Of a DNA stretch of 64,000 bases, positions 36,094-45,790 are shown in pieces; the stretch's first letter is position 1; the number at the start of each line of letters is the position of its first letter. Under the pieces are notes generated by a model. That model was not told the origin of the DNA, searched no databases, and was given only the letters and a program-made list of their open reading frames with translations. This stretch comes from Caulobacter sp. NIBR2454 (GTDB taxonomy: Bacteria; Pseudomonadota; Alphaproteobacteria; Caulobacterales; Caulobacteraceae), in the NCBI RefSeq assembly GCF_027474405.1, contig NZ_CP114871.1:2427001-2491000 (forward strand), written 5' to 3'. Made by a program: the position numbers and the translations under genes.

Positions 36094-36232
36094 GTTTCTG
36101 GACTCCCCCAAAACTGAGGCGTTCTGCTTAACCCACCAATCGGCCCCTCGAAAGCGCGGAGAAGTTTGTAAGATCGCTGACATAAATACGGCATAGGTTC
36201 ACGATCACAGTTTTGTCGTCAGGGGCGTTTTC

Positions 36233-37219
36233 ATGTTCAACCGTCGCGTGCTGCTCTGCGCCCTCGCGCCCCTTGTCCTGCTGGCTTGCAGCCCGACCGA
36301 GCCCTCCGAACAGAAGGTCCTGCGCTTCTCGATCCTCTCCACCGAGAACGCGACGAACCAGGCCGCCAAGTGGCAGCCGTTCATCGACGACATGGCCAAG
36401 GAAACGGGCCTGAAGATCGAGCCCTTCTACGCCAGCAACTACACCTCGCTGATCGAGGCCATGCGCTTCAAGCAAAGCGACGCCGGCTGGTTCTCGAACC
36501 AGTCGGGCATGGAGGCGGTGCGCCGCGCGGGTGGCGAAGTCTTCGCCAAGTCCACCCACCCCGGCGGCAAGCAGGGCTACAGCGCCCTGATCATCACCCA
36601 GCGCGGGTCCGGCATCACGTTGGACAAGCTGCTGGAATGCGGAAAGCGCTATTCCTTCGGCATGGGCGACGCCAAGTCGACCTCCGGCACGCTGGCGCCA
36701 CTGACCTATCTGTTCGGTCCACGCGACATCGATCCGCAGACCTGTTTCGCTAACCTGCGCTCGGCCAAGCATGAGGCCAACCTGCTGGCCGTGGCCAACG
36801 GCCTGCTCGACGCCGCGACCTACAACACCAACGACGTCGAGCGCATGCAGCGCCGCAATGACCCCAAGGCCGACGCCGTCCTCGAAAAGGTCGAGGTAAT
36901 CTGGACCTCGCCCAAATTGCCCGAGGATCCGATCGTCTGGCGCAAGGACCTCGATCCGGAGATCAAGGCCAAGCTGAAGCAGTTCATGCTGGGCTATGGC
37001 GTCGGCAACGATGCGGAGGCCGAGCGCGAGCGGGGCATCCTGACCTCGCTCAACTTCGGCGTCTTCCAGCAGGCCGATGACAGCCACCTGCTTCCGGTCC
37101 GCGAGATGGAGGCCGCAGCCAATCTGCTGGAAGCCCAGCGTAAGGGCGACGCCGCCGCGGCCGACGCCGCCCGCAAGGTCATGACCGACCTCAGCGCCCA
37201 GCGCGGCGGAATGCTCTGA
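36233..37219 (+). CDS. phnD: PhnD-type phosphonate/phosphite ABC substrate-binding lipoprotein
   Basis: 328 residues. Lipoprotein signal with the lipobox LLAC (Cys 19) and then a type II periplasmic binding fold of the PhnD family: RFSILSTENATNQAAKWQPF, the ligand-loop region YTSLIEAMRFKQSDAGWFSN and GMGDAKSTSGTLAPLTYL. It would capture a phosphonate or phosphite and deliver it to an ATPase/permease pair, but no phnC or phnE gene adjoins it. It is flanked by unrelated genes, so either the partners are elsewhere or it has a different role, such as sensing. Confidence 0.87.
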   Translation: MFNRRVLLCALAPLVLLACSPTEPSEQKVLRFSILSTENATNQAAKWQPFIDDMAKETGLKIEPFYASNYTSLIEAMRFKQSDAGWFSNQSGMEAVRRAGGEVFAKSTHPGGKQGYSALIITQRGSGITLDKLLECGKRYSFGMGDAKSTSGTLAPLTYLFGPRDIDPQTCFANLRSAKHEANLLAVANGLLDAATYNTNDVERMQRRNDPKADAVLEKVEVIWTSPKLPEDPIVWRKDLDPEIKAKLKQFMLGYGVGNDAEAERERGILTSLNFGVFQQADDSHLLPVREMEAAANLLEAQRKGDAAAADAARKVMTDLSAQRGGML

Positions 37220-37231
37220 TAGAAGGCGCCG

Positions 37232-38668
37232 TCAGGTCGCCTCAACGTAGATCGGGTTGCCGATCAGCAGCAGCCGGCCGTCGGCGGCGCGGATGTTCAC
37301 CCGCACCCAGTGGCGGCCCTTGGCGAAGTTGCGCTCGAACGCGGCCTCGCCCGGCGCTTTCACGCCGTCCGTAACCACCTCGATCCGTGCGCCCTCAACG
37401 CCGGCGCTCTGAACGGCGAACCGCACCTTGGTTCCCGCCCGGACGGCCAGGACGCCGCCCATGGCCGCGCTGGCCTCGCCAGCCCGTGCGGTCAGGTCGA
37501 GGGTCCGCCCCTTCACTCCATCCATGTCGATGAACACCCGGCCAGCACGCACGCCATCCAGCAGGGCCGGCGTCGACAGTTCGGCCGCCTGGATCACCGT
37601 CACCGGCCGGCCGATGGCGCCCCAGCCGTCAACCTGATCGGCGTCGTGGTTGTCGCTGCCGCCGATGGCGGTGAGGCGATAGCCGGCGTTGAGCTGGGTC
37701 TCCCAGAAGGCGATGGCCGAGAACATGCCCTCGGCGTCGCCCACCTGTTTCATGGTCCCGCCGTTGACCACCTCGATCGCCTGAACCTTGGCGTAGTCGG
37801 TGTCCTTGGCCACCCAGCCGCAGCCCATGCACGCCTCGCCCGACGGCAGGGCGGGATGGTTGATGGAGATCACGCCGCCGGCCGTGGCCACGTCATCCAG
37901 CAGCGCGCCGACCGTGGTGTCGCCGGGCGCCAGCTTGAAGTCGATGAAGCGGGTCGGGCCAAAGACGTTGGCATGGCCCAGGAAGGTGGTGATCTCCCGC
38001 CCCGGCATCAGCAGCAGGTCGGGGTGCGACGGCTGCAGTTCGCGCATGAAATCGAAGTGGGCGGTGGTGTTGTGGTCGGTGATCGACACGAAATCGAGGC
38101 CGAGGCCGCGGGCGCGCTCAACCGTCTTGTAGAGTGGGCATGGGGTGCGCTGACCGCCAACGCCTAGACATGACCCGTCGCTATGTCCTGTGTGCATGTG
38201 CAGGTCGCCGCGCCACCAGGCCCGGCCGGTCTTCAGCGGCGTGTCGGAAAAGCCCGCGACGCTTTCGCCGCGCTCGAACCAGACCTTGGCCTCATAGGTG
38301 TCGCGGCTGTCCTTGCGCACATTGGGCAGGCCCATCAGCAGGGTCCAGCGACCAGGGCGGATCGGTCCACGCAGATAGCCCGGCGTAGCGTCTTCCGCCG
38401 ACAGGGTGAACCGGGTCCGCGTGCCGCCGCTCCAGCCGCGGAAGCGCTCGCCGTCCATGACGCCCAGATCGACGACCGTGCGGCGCTCCTTGCCGGTGGC
38501 GGCCACCTCAACGGTGACGCGGGTCACGCCCGCCGGCACGTCGAAGGCGGTCTTGCGATAGGTCTCGTGGTCGGCGCCGGTCAGCTCCCCGCGCAGGATC
38601 AGGTCTGGGTCGGCCGCCAGGGCGGGCGTGGCGAGAAGGATCGTCAGCAGGGCGAGCAGCAGGCGCAT
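37232..38668 (-). CDS. CehA/McbA-family PHP-domain metallohydrolase, exported
   Basis: 478 residues with a signal peptide (MRLLLALLTILLATPALA). An N-terminal beta-rich domain of ~140 residues precedes the PHP phosphoesterase core: WRGDLHMHTGHSDGSC, FVSITDHNTTAHFDFM, LMPGREITT and the later GGSDNHDADQ. These His/Asp sets bind two or three metals. Relatives hydrolyse carbaryl or phosphoesters. Its terminus faces the PhnD gene across 12 bp, which may be coincidence or may link it to phosphorus scavenging. Natural substrate unknown. Confidence 0.85.
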   Translation of the reverse strand: MRLLLALLTILLATPALAADPDLILRGELTGADHETYRKTAFDVPAGVTRVTVEVAATGKERRTVVDLGVMDGERFRGWSGGTRTRFTLSAEDATPGYLRGPIRPGRWTLLMGLPNVRKDSRDTYEAKVWFERGESVAGFSDTPLKTGRAWWRGDLHMHTGHSDGSCLGVGGQRTPCPLYKTVERARGLGLDFVSITDHNTTAHFDFMRELQPSHPDLLLMPGREITTFLGHANVFGPTRFIDFKLAPGDTTVGALLDDVATAGGVISINHPALPSGEACMGCGWVAKDTDYAKVQAIEVVNGGTMKQVGDAEGMFSAIAFWETQLNAGYRLTAIGGSDNHDADQVDGWGAIGRPVTVIQAAELSTPALLDGVRAGRVFIDMDGVKGRTLDLTARAGEASAAMGGVLAVRAGTKVRFAVQSAGVEGARIEVVTDGVKAPGEAAFERNFAKGRHWVRVNIRAADGRLLLIGNPIYVEAT

Positions 38669-38690
38669 GTCGGACCTCGAATAAGAAAAA

Positions 38691-38717
38691 GGGCGGCGGC
38701 CCTAAGAACCGCCGCCC
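38691..38717 (-). terminator. Rho-independent terminator of the TonB receptor gene
   Basis: GGGCGGCGG (38691-38699) and CCGCCGCCC (38709-38717) form a 9-bp GC-only stem with a 9-base loop. On the minus strand it is followed by TTTTTCTTATT. It lies 38 bp past the receptor stop. Confidence 0.9.
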
Positions 38718-38754
38718 AGTGCTGGGGTCTCTCTTGGGGGGAGGAGGATAGACC

Positions 38755-41253
38755 CTAGAAGCGGTACATGACGGCGGCGCGGAAGGCGCGGCCCAGCTCG
38801 GGACGGCCGATCCCGTAGAGCGAACCGGACTCGCTGCTGACGATGGCGCCCGCGCGGGGGTTGCCCTCAGTCAGGCCCAGCTCGTTCGTCAGGTTGGTGC
38901 CGTAGCCGTAGATCGACAGCTTGTCGGTCACGTTGAAGCGCACCGTGGCGTTCAGCAGGTGGTACTTGGGCAGCACCTGGGTGTTGGCCGCGTCGCTGAA
39001 GCGGTCGCCGAAATACTGGAAATCCAGCTCGGCGCGCAGGCGATCGTCCATCAGGTTCACGGCCGGGGTGAGGCGGCCCGAGAATTTCGGGACGCGCACC
39101 AGGCGGTTGCCGCTGAAGTCACGCTCGGTCGGCAGATTGTTGACCGTCTCGAAGTAGGTGTAGTCGCCGAACTTCGGGTCCTGATAGGTGCCGCTGAAGC
39201 CCAAGTCGAACATCGGGTGCGGACGCCAGGTCCCCTCGACTTCGAGGCCGAAGGTCTCGGTGTCGGTGATGACCGTCTGGTTCACGTAGGAGCCATTGAC
39301 GAACTGCAGACCGCCGAAGCTAAGGGAGTCATAGGCCGTGTAGAAGCCCGTGGCGTACAGGTCGAGGGTCGGAACCGACAGCTTGTAGCCCAGCTCGGCC
39401 AAGTCCATCGTCTGGACGTAAGGCGAGGTGTTGGCCGCGTTGGTGATGTAGTCGCCCAGCGACGGCAGGCGGAAGGTCGAGGTCCAGCGCGCGAAGACGC
39501 CTTGACGCTCGCCCACGCGGTAGTCCGCGCCCAGGGTCCAGCCCATGTGGTCGAAGCTGCGATCGACGTGGTCGAACACGCCCGAGCCGGTCAGGAAGGT
39601 GTCGTCGGCCTGCGACGGCGACAGGCCCAGGTTGACCGTGGCCGTGCGCTGGCTGTCGGCGACGAAGTTGACCTTCTCCCAACGCATGCCGCCGTCGATG
39701 CGCAGCTTGTCGTTCACCTGCCATTCGTCGGACAGGTAGAAGGCGTAGGTGGTGGACTCGCCCTCGCCGTCGGCGAACTCGGCGCCGTAGCGGGTGAAGC
39801 CGTTGTCGGTGGCCTTGTAGAGCACCGTGCCGGCCGCGTTGACCGCTACGATGTCCAGGCGACGGGCCTGTTCGCGCACGTCCAGCAGGGCGTTCGCGGA
39901 ATAGCGGTCGAAGCTCTCTTCACCCTTGGCGAAGTAGAAGCCGATCGAGACGTCGTGGCTCTGGCTGCCGAAGTCGAACTTGTGGCTCAGGCGGGCGTCG
40001 TTGACGAACTCGTCCAGGGTCACGGCGACCTGGCGGATCGAGCCGTCGCTGACCAGGCCGTTGCCGTTCTGGTTGGCGACGTTGAAAATCTCCGTCGGCG
40101 CCGAGGTGTAGCGCAGTTGCACGTCCGTCGCGCCGGGGACGGCGGCCAGGATCGACGAGCGCACGGCGCTCAGACGGGCCGAGCCCAGCAGCGGCGTGTT
40201 CGGGAACAGGCCCTGACGGGCGATGTCCGACGTTCGGTAGCGCATGGCGTTGCGGAAGTTCCAGCCTTCCGCGATCTCGTAGTTCAGCTCACCCGTATAG
40301 GCCGTCAGCTTGGCGTCGGTGCCGTCCTTGACGTCCAGATCGAAGGGCTGGCCGTTGCGGCCCATGGGGCGGACGTTAGCCGTGTCCGGACCGATCCAGG
40401 TGCCGGTCAGGGCGTCAAAGCCCGGGGTTTCGCTGGGCTTGCCGTTCGCATCGAACTTGATCGGCACGCCAGTGTAGAAGATGGCGTTGTCGTCCAGGTG
40501 CTTGATGTTGAAGTGGATGCTGCCGCGCTCGAATTCACGGCCCAGCGAGACACGGATCTGGCCGCCCTTGTCGGCGGTGTAGCCCGGATCGCGGATGCCG
40601 TCGGACTCACGGTAGAAGCCGCCGACGCCGAAGCGCCATTCGCCGATCGGGCCGCCGACCCAGCCTTCGACGCGGGCCATGCCGTAGTCGCCGACCGTGG
40701 CCTTCACCACGCCTTCCATCACATCGCCGCCCTTGCGGCTGATGAAATTCACGGTGCCGCCCGGAGCGTAGGAAGCGAAGATCGACGACGGTCCGCCGCG
40801 CACCACTTCGAAGCGCTGGATCGTCTCGTCCAGACGGAAGGACTGGTCGGCGTTCATCCAGCCGAGACCCGCGTCGTGTTGGATCGGCAGGCCGTCTTCA
40901 TACAGCGCGACGGCCGCGAAGCCTTCCTGCGGAATGCCGCGGGCGCGGATGTTGGCGCTGGCCTCGCCGCCGGACGCCTCGACCCAGAAACCGGGCACCG
41001 ACTTCAGGGCGTCGGCGACGCTCATCGGCGCGCGCATGCGCAGGGTTTCTTCGTTGACCGTGGTCACTGCATAGCTGGTGTCCAGACGGGTGCGGGCTTC
41101 GGAACCAGCGCGAGCCGTGACGATGATTTCGTCGATGGTGGACGCCGCGTCGGCGTCGCCGGCGGCATCTGCGGCGAAGGCCGGCGAAACCAGGGCGCTG
41201 CTGAACAGAAGGGCGGCCACGCCCAGGCGGCGCGCCATGCAATGCTTAGACAT
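38755..41253 (-). CDS. TonB-dependent outer-membrane receptor
   Basis: 832 residues: signal peptide (ending near SPAFA), a TonB-box-like stretch IDEIIVTARAG, a plug domain (about 45-165, with APMSVADALKSVPGFWV and AVALYEDGLPI) and a 22-strand barrel ending in the aromatic C-terminus MYRF. It imports a siderophore, vitamin or oligomer using TonB energy; the substrate cannot be read. The start at 41253 has GGGGA upstream. It is divergent from metNIQ across a spacer with nested inverted repeats, so co-regulation with methionine uptake is possible. A strong terminator ends it. Confidence 0.93.
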   Translation of the reverse strand: MSKHCMARRLGVAALLFSSALVSPAFAADAAGDADAASTIDEIIVTARAGSEARTRLDTSYAVTTVNEETLRMRAPMSVADALKSVPGFWVEASGGEASANIRARGIPQEGFAAVALYEDGLPIQHDAGLGWMNADQSFRLDETIQRFEVVRGGPSSIFASYAPGGTVNFISRKGGDVMEGVVKATVGDYGMARVEGWVGGPIGEWRFGVGGFYRESDGIRDPGYTADKGGQIRVSLGREFERGSIHFNIKHLDDNAIFYTGVPIKFDANGKPSETPGFDALTGTWIGPDTANVRPMGRNGQPFDLDVKDGTDAKLTAYTGELNYEIAEGWNFRNAMRYRTSDIARQGLFPNTPLLGSARLSAVRSSILAAVPGATDVQLRYTSAPTEIFNVANQNGNGLVSDGSIRQVAVTLDEFVNDARLSHKFDFGSQSHDVSIGFYFAKGEESFDRYSANALLDVREQARRLDIVAVNAAGTVLYKATDNGFTRYGAEFADGEGESTTYAFYLSDEWQVNDKLRIDGGMRWEKVNFVADSQRTATVNLGLSPSQADDTFLTGSGVFDHVDRSFDHMGWTLGADYRVGERQGVFARWTSTFRLPSLGDYITNAANTSPYVQTMDLAELGYKLSVPTLDLYATGFYTAYDSLSFGGLQFVNGSYVNQTVITDTETFGLEVEGTWRPHPMFDLGFSGTYQDPKFGDYTYFETVNNLPTERDFSGNRLVRVPKFSGRLTPAVNLMDDRLRAELDFQYFGDRFSDAANTQVLPKYHLLNATVRFNVTDKLSIYGYGTNLTNELGLTEGNPRAGAIVSSESGSLYGIGRPELGRAFRAAVMYRF

Positions 41254-41353
41254 TTGAGTGATCCCCAACTCATTGAAGGCGAACTGCCTTCGTGTCGGGG
41301 CGGACCTCTAGGGCGGTGCGGTGACGGGGTATCGACGGTTTGATGGAACTATT

Positions 41354-41377
41354 GTGAAGCCCAGCTTCACCTGAAGC
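41354..41377. promoter_or_regulatory. Nested inverted repeats between TonB receptor and metNIQ
   Basis: GTGAAGC-CCA-GCTTCAC (41354-41370) is a perfect 7-bp inverted repeat. It overlaps a second one, GCTTCA-CC-TGAAGC (41364-41377). Both are contained in a wider AAGCCCAG...CTGGGCTT stem ending at 41389. The TGAA...TTCA arms recall MetR-type LysR sites, though the spacing (7) differs from the enteric consensus (5). The site lies 101 bp before the receptor start and 108 bp before metN. Confidence 0.45.
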
Positions 41378-41484
41378 CCGCCTGGGCTTGCAGAGTTTCT
41401 AATGGCCGGAGGATCGATTTTTAGCGCCTCCCGACCGCATCTTGGGCTAATGAACCGCCCCTCCCGCAAGGACAGCATCGCTCC

Positions 41485-42465
41485 GTGATCGAATTCGACC
41501 AGGTCCGCAAAATCTATCCCAAGGCCCACGCTCCGGCGCTCGGCGGGGTGAGTCTGCGCGTTGAACGGGGCGAGATTTTTGGCGTCATCGGCCAGTCGGG
41601 CGCCGGCAAGTCCACGCTGATCCGCCTGATCAACGGGCTCGAGAAGCCGACCAGCGGCCGTGTGGTCGTGGACGGCGCCGATGTGGGCGCCATGGCCCCC
41701 GCCGAGTTGCGCGCCATGCGCCGGCGGATCGGCATGATCTTCCAGCACTTCAACCTGCTGTCGTCCAAGACCGTCGCTCAGAACGTCGCCTTCCCGCTGA
41801 AGCTGGCCGGAACGCCCAAGGCTCAGATCGACAAGCGCGTCGCCGAACTTCTGGCTCGCGTCGGCCTGTCCGACCACGCCGCCAAGTATCCGGCCCAGCT
41901 GTCCGGCGGCCAGAAGCAGCGCGTCGGCATCGCCCGCGCCCTGGCCACCGACCCCGCCGTCCTGCTTTGCGACGAGGCCACTAGCGCCCTCGATCCCGAG
42001 ACCACCGAACAAATTCTGACCCTGCTCGCCGACATCAATCGCGAGCTGGGCCTGACCATCGTGCTGATCACCCACGAGATGGAGGTCATCCGCCGCATCT
42101 GCCATCGCGTGGCGGTTCTTGAGCGTGGCCTGGCCGTGGAGACCGGCGAGGTGGCCGAGGTCTTCCTGCATCCCAAGAGCGCGGTGACCCGCCGCATGTT
42201 GGCCGACAATGGCCACGATGCGACCGACGCGCCGGTCGATGGCTCGGCCCTGCGCCTGACCTTCCGCGGCGCATCGACCTATGAGCCAATCCTGGGCCGC
42301 ATCGCCCGCGAGACGGGCGTCGACTATTCGATCCTGTCCGGACGCATCGACCGCATCCGGGACGAACCCTATGGCCAGCTGACGGTCGCCCTGATCGGGG
42401 GCGATGTCGCCGAGGCCCGCCGCCGGCTCGAAGCCGCCGGCGTTCAGGTGGAGGCCGCACGCTGA
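41485..42465 (+). CDS. metN: Methionine ABC transporter ATP-binding protein
   Basis: 326 residues: Walker [10 protein letters not shown] (about 36-44), signature [15 protein letters not shown], Walker [15 protein letters not shown] and the H-loop LITHEM. A C-terminal NIL/ACT-like domain (about 250-326) senses methionine in this family. It energises methionine import with the permease and lipoprotein encoded next; the stop overlaps the metI start (TGATG). The start is GTG; AAGGA lies about 12 bases upstream. Confidence 0.95.
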   Translation: MIEFDQVRKIYPKAHAPALGGVSLRVERGEIFGVIGQSGAGKSTLIRLINGLEKPTSGRVVVDGADVGAMAPAELRAMRRRIGMIFQHFNLLSSKTVAQNVAFPLKLAGTPKAQIDKRVAELLARVGLSDHAAKYPAQLSGGQKQRVGIARALATDPAVLLCDEATSALDPETTEQILTLLADINRELGLTIVLITHEMEVIRRICHRVAVLERGLAVETGEVAEVFLHPKSAVTRRMLADNGHDATDAPVDGSALRLTFRGASTYEPILGRIARETGVDYSILSGRIDRIRDEPYGQLTVALIGGDVAEARRRLEAAGVQVEAAR

Positions 42466-43130
42466 TGGATAGCTTCTTCGCCAATATCGACTGGGCAGAC
42501 ATCGGCCAGGCGACCCTGGACACCCTGGCCATGCTGGGCGGCTCGCTGGCCCTGACCGTGGCCATCGGCCTGCCGCTGGGCGTGCTGCTGTTCCTGACCG
42601 GCCCGCGTCAGTTGCTGGAGCAGAAGGCGGTCAACGCCGTGCTGTCGGTGATCGTCAACGTCCTGCGGGCCGTGCCCTTCATCATCCTGTTGATCATCAT
42701 GATCCCGCTGACCGTGCTGCTGGTCGGCACCTCACTGGGCGTTGCGGGCGCCATCCCGCCGCTGGTTGTCGGCGCCGCGCCGTTCTTCGCCCGCCTGGTG
42801 GAGACCGCCCTGCGCGAGGTCGATCGCGGCGTGATCGAGGCCAGCCAGGCCATGGGCGCCACACCGCGCCAGATCGTCTTCGGCGCCCTTCTGCCCGAAG
42901 CTCTGCCGGGCCTGATCGCCGGGATCACGGTCACCGCCATCGCCCTGGTGTCCTACACCGCCATGGCCGGGGTGGTGGGCGCCGGCGGCCTGGGCGACCT
43001 GGCCATTCGTTTTGGCTACCAGCGCTTCCAGACGGACGTGATGATCGTCACGGTCGTTCTGCTGCTGGTGCTCGTGCAAGTTCTACAGATGGTGGGCGAC
43101 CGCCTCGTCGTCCGCGTCAGCCGCCGCTAA
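42465..43130 (+). CDS. metI: Methionine ABC transporter permease
   Basis: 221 residues with about five transmembrane helices and the permease coupling motif EASQAMGATPRQIVFGALLPEA (EAA loop, near 125-146). This is the expected length and topology for MetI, which forms the homodimeric inner-membrane channel with MetN. It overlaps metN by one base and is followed after 16 bp by metQ. Confidence 0.94.
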   Translation: MDSFFANIDWADIGQATLDTLAMLGGSLALTVAIGLPLGVLLFLTGPRQLLEQKAVNAVLSVIVNVLRAVPFIILLIIMIPLTVLLVGTSLGVAGAIPPLVVGAAPFFARLVETALREVDRGVIEASQAMGATPRQIVFGALLPEALPGLIAGITVTAIALVSYTAMAGVVGAGGLGDLAIRFGYQRFQTDVMIVTVVLLLVLVQVLQMVGDRLVVRVSRR

Positions 43131-43146
43131 TTCCAAGGACCTTCCG

Positions 43147-43950
43147 ATGATCGCTCGCCGCGCCCTTCTGATCGCCGCCGCCTCGACCCTGCTGCTGGCC
43201 GCCTGCAACCGCCAGCCGCCGCAGAGCGCGGCCGACACCCTGACCGTCGGCGCCACGGCGATCCCGCACGCTGAAATCCTCGAAGTGGTTCGCCCCATCC
43301 TTGAGAAGGAAGGCGTGAAGCTGCAGGTGAAGGTCTTCAACGACTACGTGCAGCCCAACATGCAGGTCGAGCAAAAGCAGCTGGACGTGAACTACTTCCA
43401 GACCAAGCCGTACTTCGAAGAGTTCAACAAGGCCCGCAACACCCATCTGGTCACGGTCGTCGGCGTCCATATCGAACCGCTCGGCGCCTATTCGCGCAAG
43501 TACAAGTCCCTGGCCGAACTGCCCGACGGCGCCGCGGTCGCGATCCCCAATGAGGCCAGCAGCAACGGCCGCGCCCTGCTCCTGCTGCAGAAGGCGGGTC
43601 TGATCACCCTGAAGGATCCGACCAATGCGCTGTCCACTCTCAAGGACGTGGCGACCAATCCGAAGAACCTGAAGATCCGCGAGTTGGAGGCCGCCACCCT
43701 GCCCCGCGTGCTGGGCGAGGTCGATCTTGCCCTGATCAACACCAACTACGTGTTCGACGCCGGCCTCAATCCGACCCGCGACGCCCTGGCGATCGAGGAC
43801 AAGCAGAGCCCCTATGTGAACTTCCTGGTGGCCCGCGAGGACAACCAGAATGACCCGCGCGTCCAGAAGCTGGCCAAGGCCCTGACGGGTCCGGAAGTGA
43901 AGGCCTTTATCGAGAAGACCTACAACGGCGCGGTCGTCCCGGCCTTCTAG
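43147..43950 (+). CDS. metQ: Methionine-binding lipoprotein
   Basis: 267 residues. Lipobox LLLAAC is followed by the NlpA/MetQ fold: TVGATAIPHAEILEVVRPIL, NDYVQPNMQVEQKQLDVNYF and a conserved VAIPNEASSNGRALLLLQKA. It binds D/L-methionine and presents it to MetNI. It is the last gene of the operon. Its TAG (43948-43950) overlaps the TAG of the convergent hybrid kinase in the palindrome CTAG, so no spacer for a terminator exists. Confidence 0.95.
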   Translation: MIARRALLIAAASTLLLAACNRQPPQSAADTLTVGATAIPHAEILEVVRPILEKEGVKLQVKVFNDYVQPNMQVEQKQLDVNYFQTKPYFEEFNKARNTHLVTVVGVHIEPLGAYSRKYKSLAELPDGAAVAIPNEASSNGRALLLLQKAGLITLKDPTNALSTLKDVATNPKNLKIRELEAATLPRVLGEVDLALINTNYVFDAGLNPTRDALAIEDKQSPYVNFLVAREDNQNDPRVQKLAKALTGPEVKAFIEKTYNGAVVPAF

Positions 43951-45689
43951 GCCGCTCGGCGCGCGCCGCCGCCGACCGCCGAAGCCACCGCCTCGATCAG
44001 CCCGCGGGCGTCGAGGGGCTTGGTGAGGAAGGTCTCGACCCCGACGCGCAGCCACTGCTGGCGATGCTCCAGCAGGGCGTTGGCGGTGAGGGCCAGGATT
44101 GGAGTGGCCGCGTTTGGGCCGCCATTGGCGCGAATGCGGCTGGTCGCCTCGATGCCGTCCATGACGGGCATTTGCATGTCCATGAGGATCACGTCGAAGG
44201 CCTGGGCGGCAGCTAGCTCGACCGCCTCCTCGCCGTTCTCCGCCACCGTCACCCGGCAGCCCAGCGGCTCCAGATAGAGACGGATGATCTTCTGGTTCAC
44301 CGCATGATCCTCGGCCAGAAGCACGTCGATCTGCCTCAGGGTGGCGGTGTCGGCGGCCTCGTCCTGGCCATCTTCCAGCGCGCCCTCCTCGCTGCAGACC
44401 AGCGGCAACTCCAGACGGAAGACCGAGCCGACGCCCGGTTCGCTACGCACGGTCAAGGACCCGCCCATGGCTTCGGCCAGGTTACGGCTGATGCTGAGGC
44501 CCAGGCCGGTTCCGCCATGGCTGCGGCTGACGCCCGGGTTGGCCTGTTCGAAGCGGTCGAAGATGCGGGCGGCGACCTCGGGCGTGACGCCGACGCCCGT
44601 GTCCCGAACCTCTACCCACAGCCGCGCCGGCCACTCCTGCCGCCCCGCATGCAGTTCGATGGAGCCCGAGTCCGTGAACTTCACCGCGTTGGACAGCAGG
44701 TTGGACAGGATTTGCTGGAAGCGCAGTGGGTCGGTGACGATGCGCGCGGGCACATCTGAGATGTCGGCGGTCATCGTCACGCCGTTGGCCTCCGCCCGTC
44801 CACGCCAAAGGTTCAGGCTGGCGTCCAGCTTGGCCGGCAGGTCGATGGCGACCTCCTCCAGAACCAGCTTGCCGGACTCGATCTTCGACAGGTCCAGAAC
44901 GTCGTTCAGCAGACCCAGCAGGACCTCGCTGGAATGGGACAGCATCTGGACATGCTCAGCCTGGGTCTTGTCCAGGCGCGCGCCCTTCAACAGGGTCGCG
45001 GCGGCGACCACGGCGTTCATCGGCGTTCGGATTTCGTGGCTGATGGTCGCCAGGAACGTGGACTTGGCGGCGCTGGCCTGTTCGGCCCGCAGCCGCTCCG
45101 CGTCGGCCAGATCCAGAGCCCGTCGCAAGGCGGCGTTGGTGGCCACCGTGCGTCGTACGGCGATGAACAGGTGCGTGCTGTAGAGCGCGCCGGCGACCGT
45201 CACGGCCGCCATCTGGCCCATGTCGGCCTCGGGCGTGATCAGCCCGCTGACCAGGGGCAGGCCCAGCAGATAAGCCAGATGCGGAATGGCCGCGCCCAGG
45301 AACAACCGCCAAGCCGAATGCATGTGCAGGGCGATGTGCAACAGGCCGCCGGCCGGCTGAAGAATGGCGAACAGCTTGCCCGCCTCGCCGCCCGCGAACC
45401 ACAGGTAGACGGCGATGCCCGAATAGACCGCCGTGTTGAGCATGGCCGACAGCAGGCAAGCCCAGATCTGAAATTGCGTCGGCTCGCGCTCAGGGTTCTG
45501 TCGGATGGGCTTGAAGGCGAACCAGTCCACCGCCTGGGCGAGGCAGACACAGCCGTACCAGACCGCCGGCCACAGCGGACCGGACAACATCGTGCCTACC
45601 CCCGCCAGGAATATCGCCAGCGCGAGGCGGGTCGGCAGCTCCTTGGCGCGGGTGATGGCGACCGCGCCGTAGTCCTGGCTCTTCGACAC
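43947..45689 (-). CDS. Hybrid sensor histidine kinase/response regulator
   Basis: 580 residues. A multi-helix membrane region (about 20-190) precedes a HisKA box (FLATISHEIRTPMNAVVAAA), an HATPase_c domain (SNAVKFTDSG for N, DTGVGV for G1, GGTGLGLSISR for G2) and a C-terminal receiver with phosphoacceptor in VILMDMQMPVMDG. There is no DNA-binding output, so phosphotransfer to another protein is expected. GTG 45689 is chosen for its GGAGG; the frame is open to a TTG at 45728. The signal is unknown; the sensor is the membrane region itself, with no clear periplasmic domain. Confidence 0.92.
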   Translation of the reverse strand: MSKSQDYGAVAITRAKELPTRLALAIFLAGVGTMLSGPLWPAVWYGCVCLAQAVDWFAFKPIRQNPEREPTQFQIWACLLSAMLNTAVYSGIAVYLWFAGGEAGKLFAILQPAGGLLHIALHMHSAWRLFLGAAIPHLAYLLGLPLVSGLITPEADMGQMAAVTVAGALYSTHLFIAVRRTVATNAALRRALDLADAERLRAEQASAAKSTFLATISHEIRTPMNAVVAAATLLKGARLDKTQAEHVQMLSHSSEVLLGLLNDVLDLSKIESGKLVLEEVAIDLPAKLDASLNLWRGRAEANGVTMTADISDVPARIVTDPLRFQQILSNLLSNAVKFTDSGSIELHAGRQEWPARLWVEVRDTGVGVTPEVAARIFDRFEQANPGVSRSHGGTGLGLSISRNLAEAMGGSLTVRSEPGVGSVFRLELPLVCSEEGALEDGQDEAADTATLRQIDVLLAEDHAVNQKIIRLYLEPLGCRVTVAENGEEAVELAAAQAFDVILMDMQMPVMDGIEATSRIRANGGPNAATPILALTANALLEHRQQWLRVGVETFLTKPLDARGLIEAVASAVGGGARRAA

Positions 45690-45790
45690 TTCCGGCTCCT
45701 CCGGATCAGGAGGAAGCGTGCGCCTCAATGTTTAATCAATGCCGCAAGGATTTGACTAATGGGCGAATTTTTTGAGGGGCTCTGAGCGCT

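Noticed and set aside
38959..41343. 794-codon plus-strand open frame opposite the TonB receptor
   Set aside because: Shadow frame of the receptor; the translation is Val/Gly/His-rich without any domain.
41390..41484. SAM-II-type riboswitch in the metN leader
   Set aside because: The alphaproteobacterial SAM-II conserved pseudoknot sequence could not be matched by eye; only generic stems are seen. A covariance-model search would decide.
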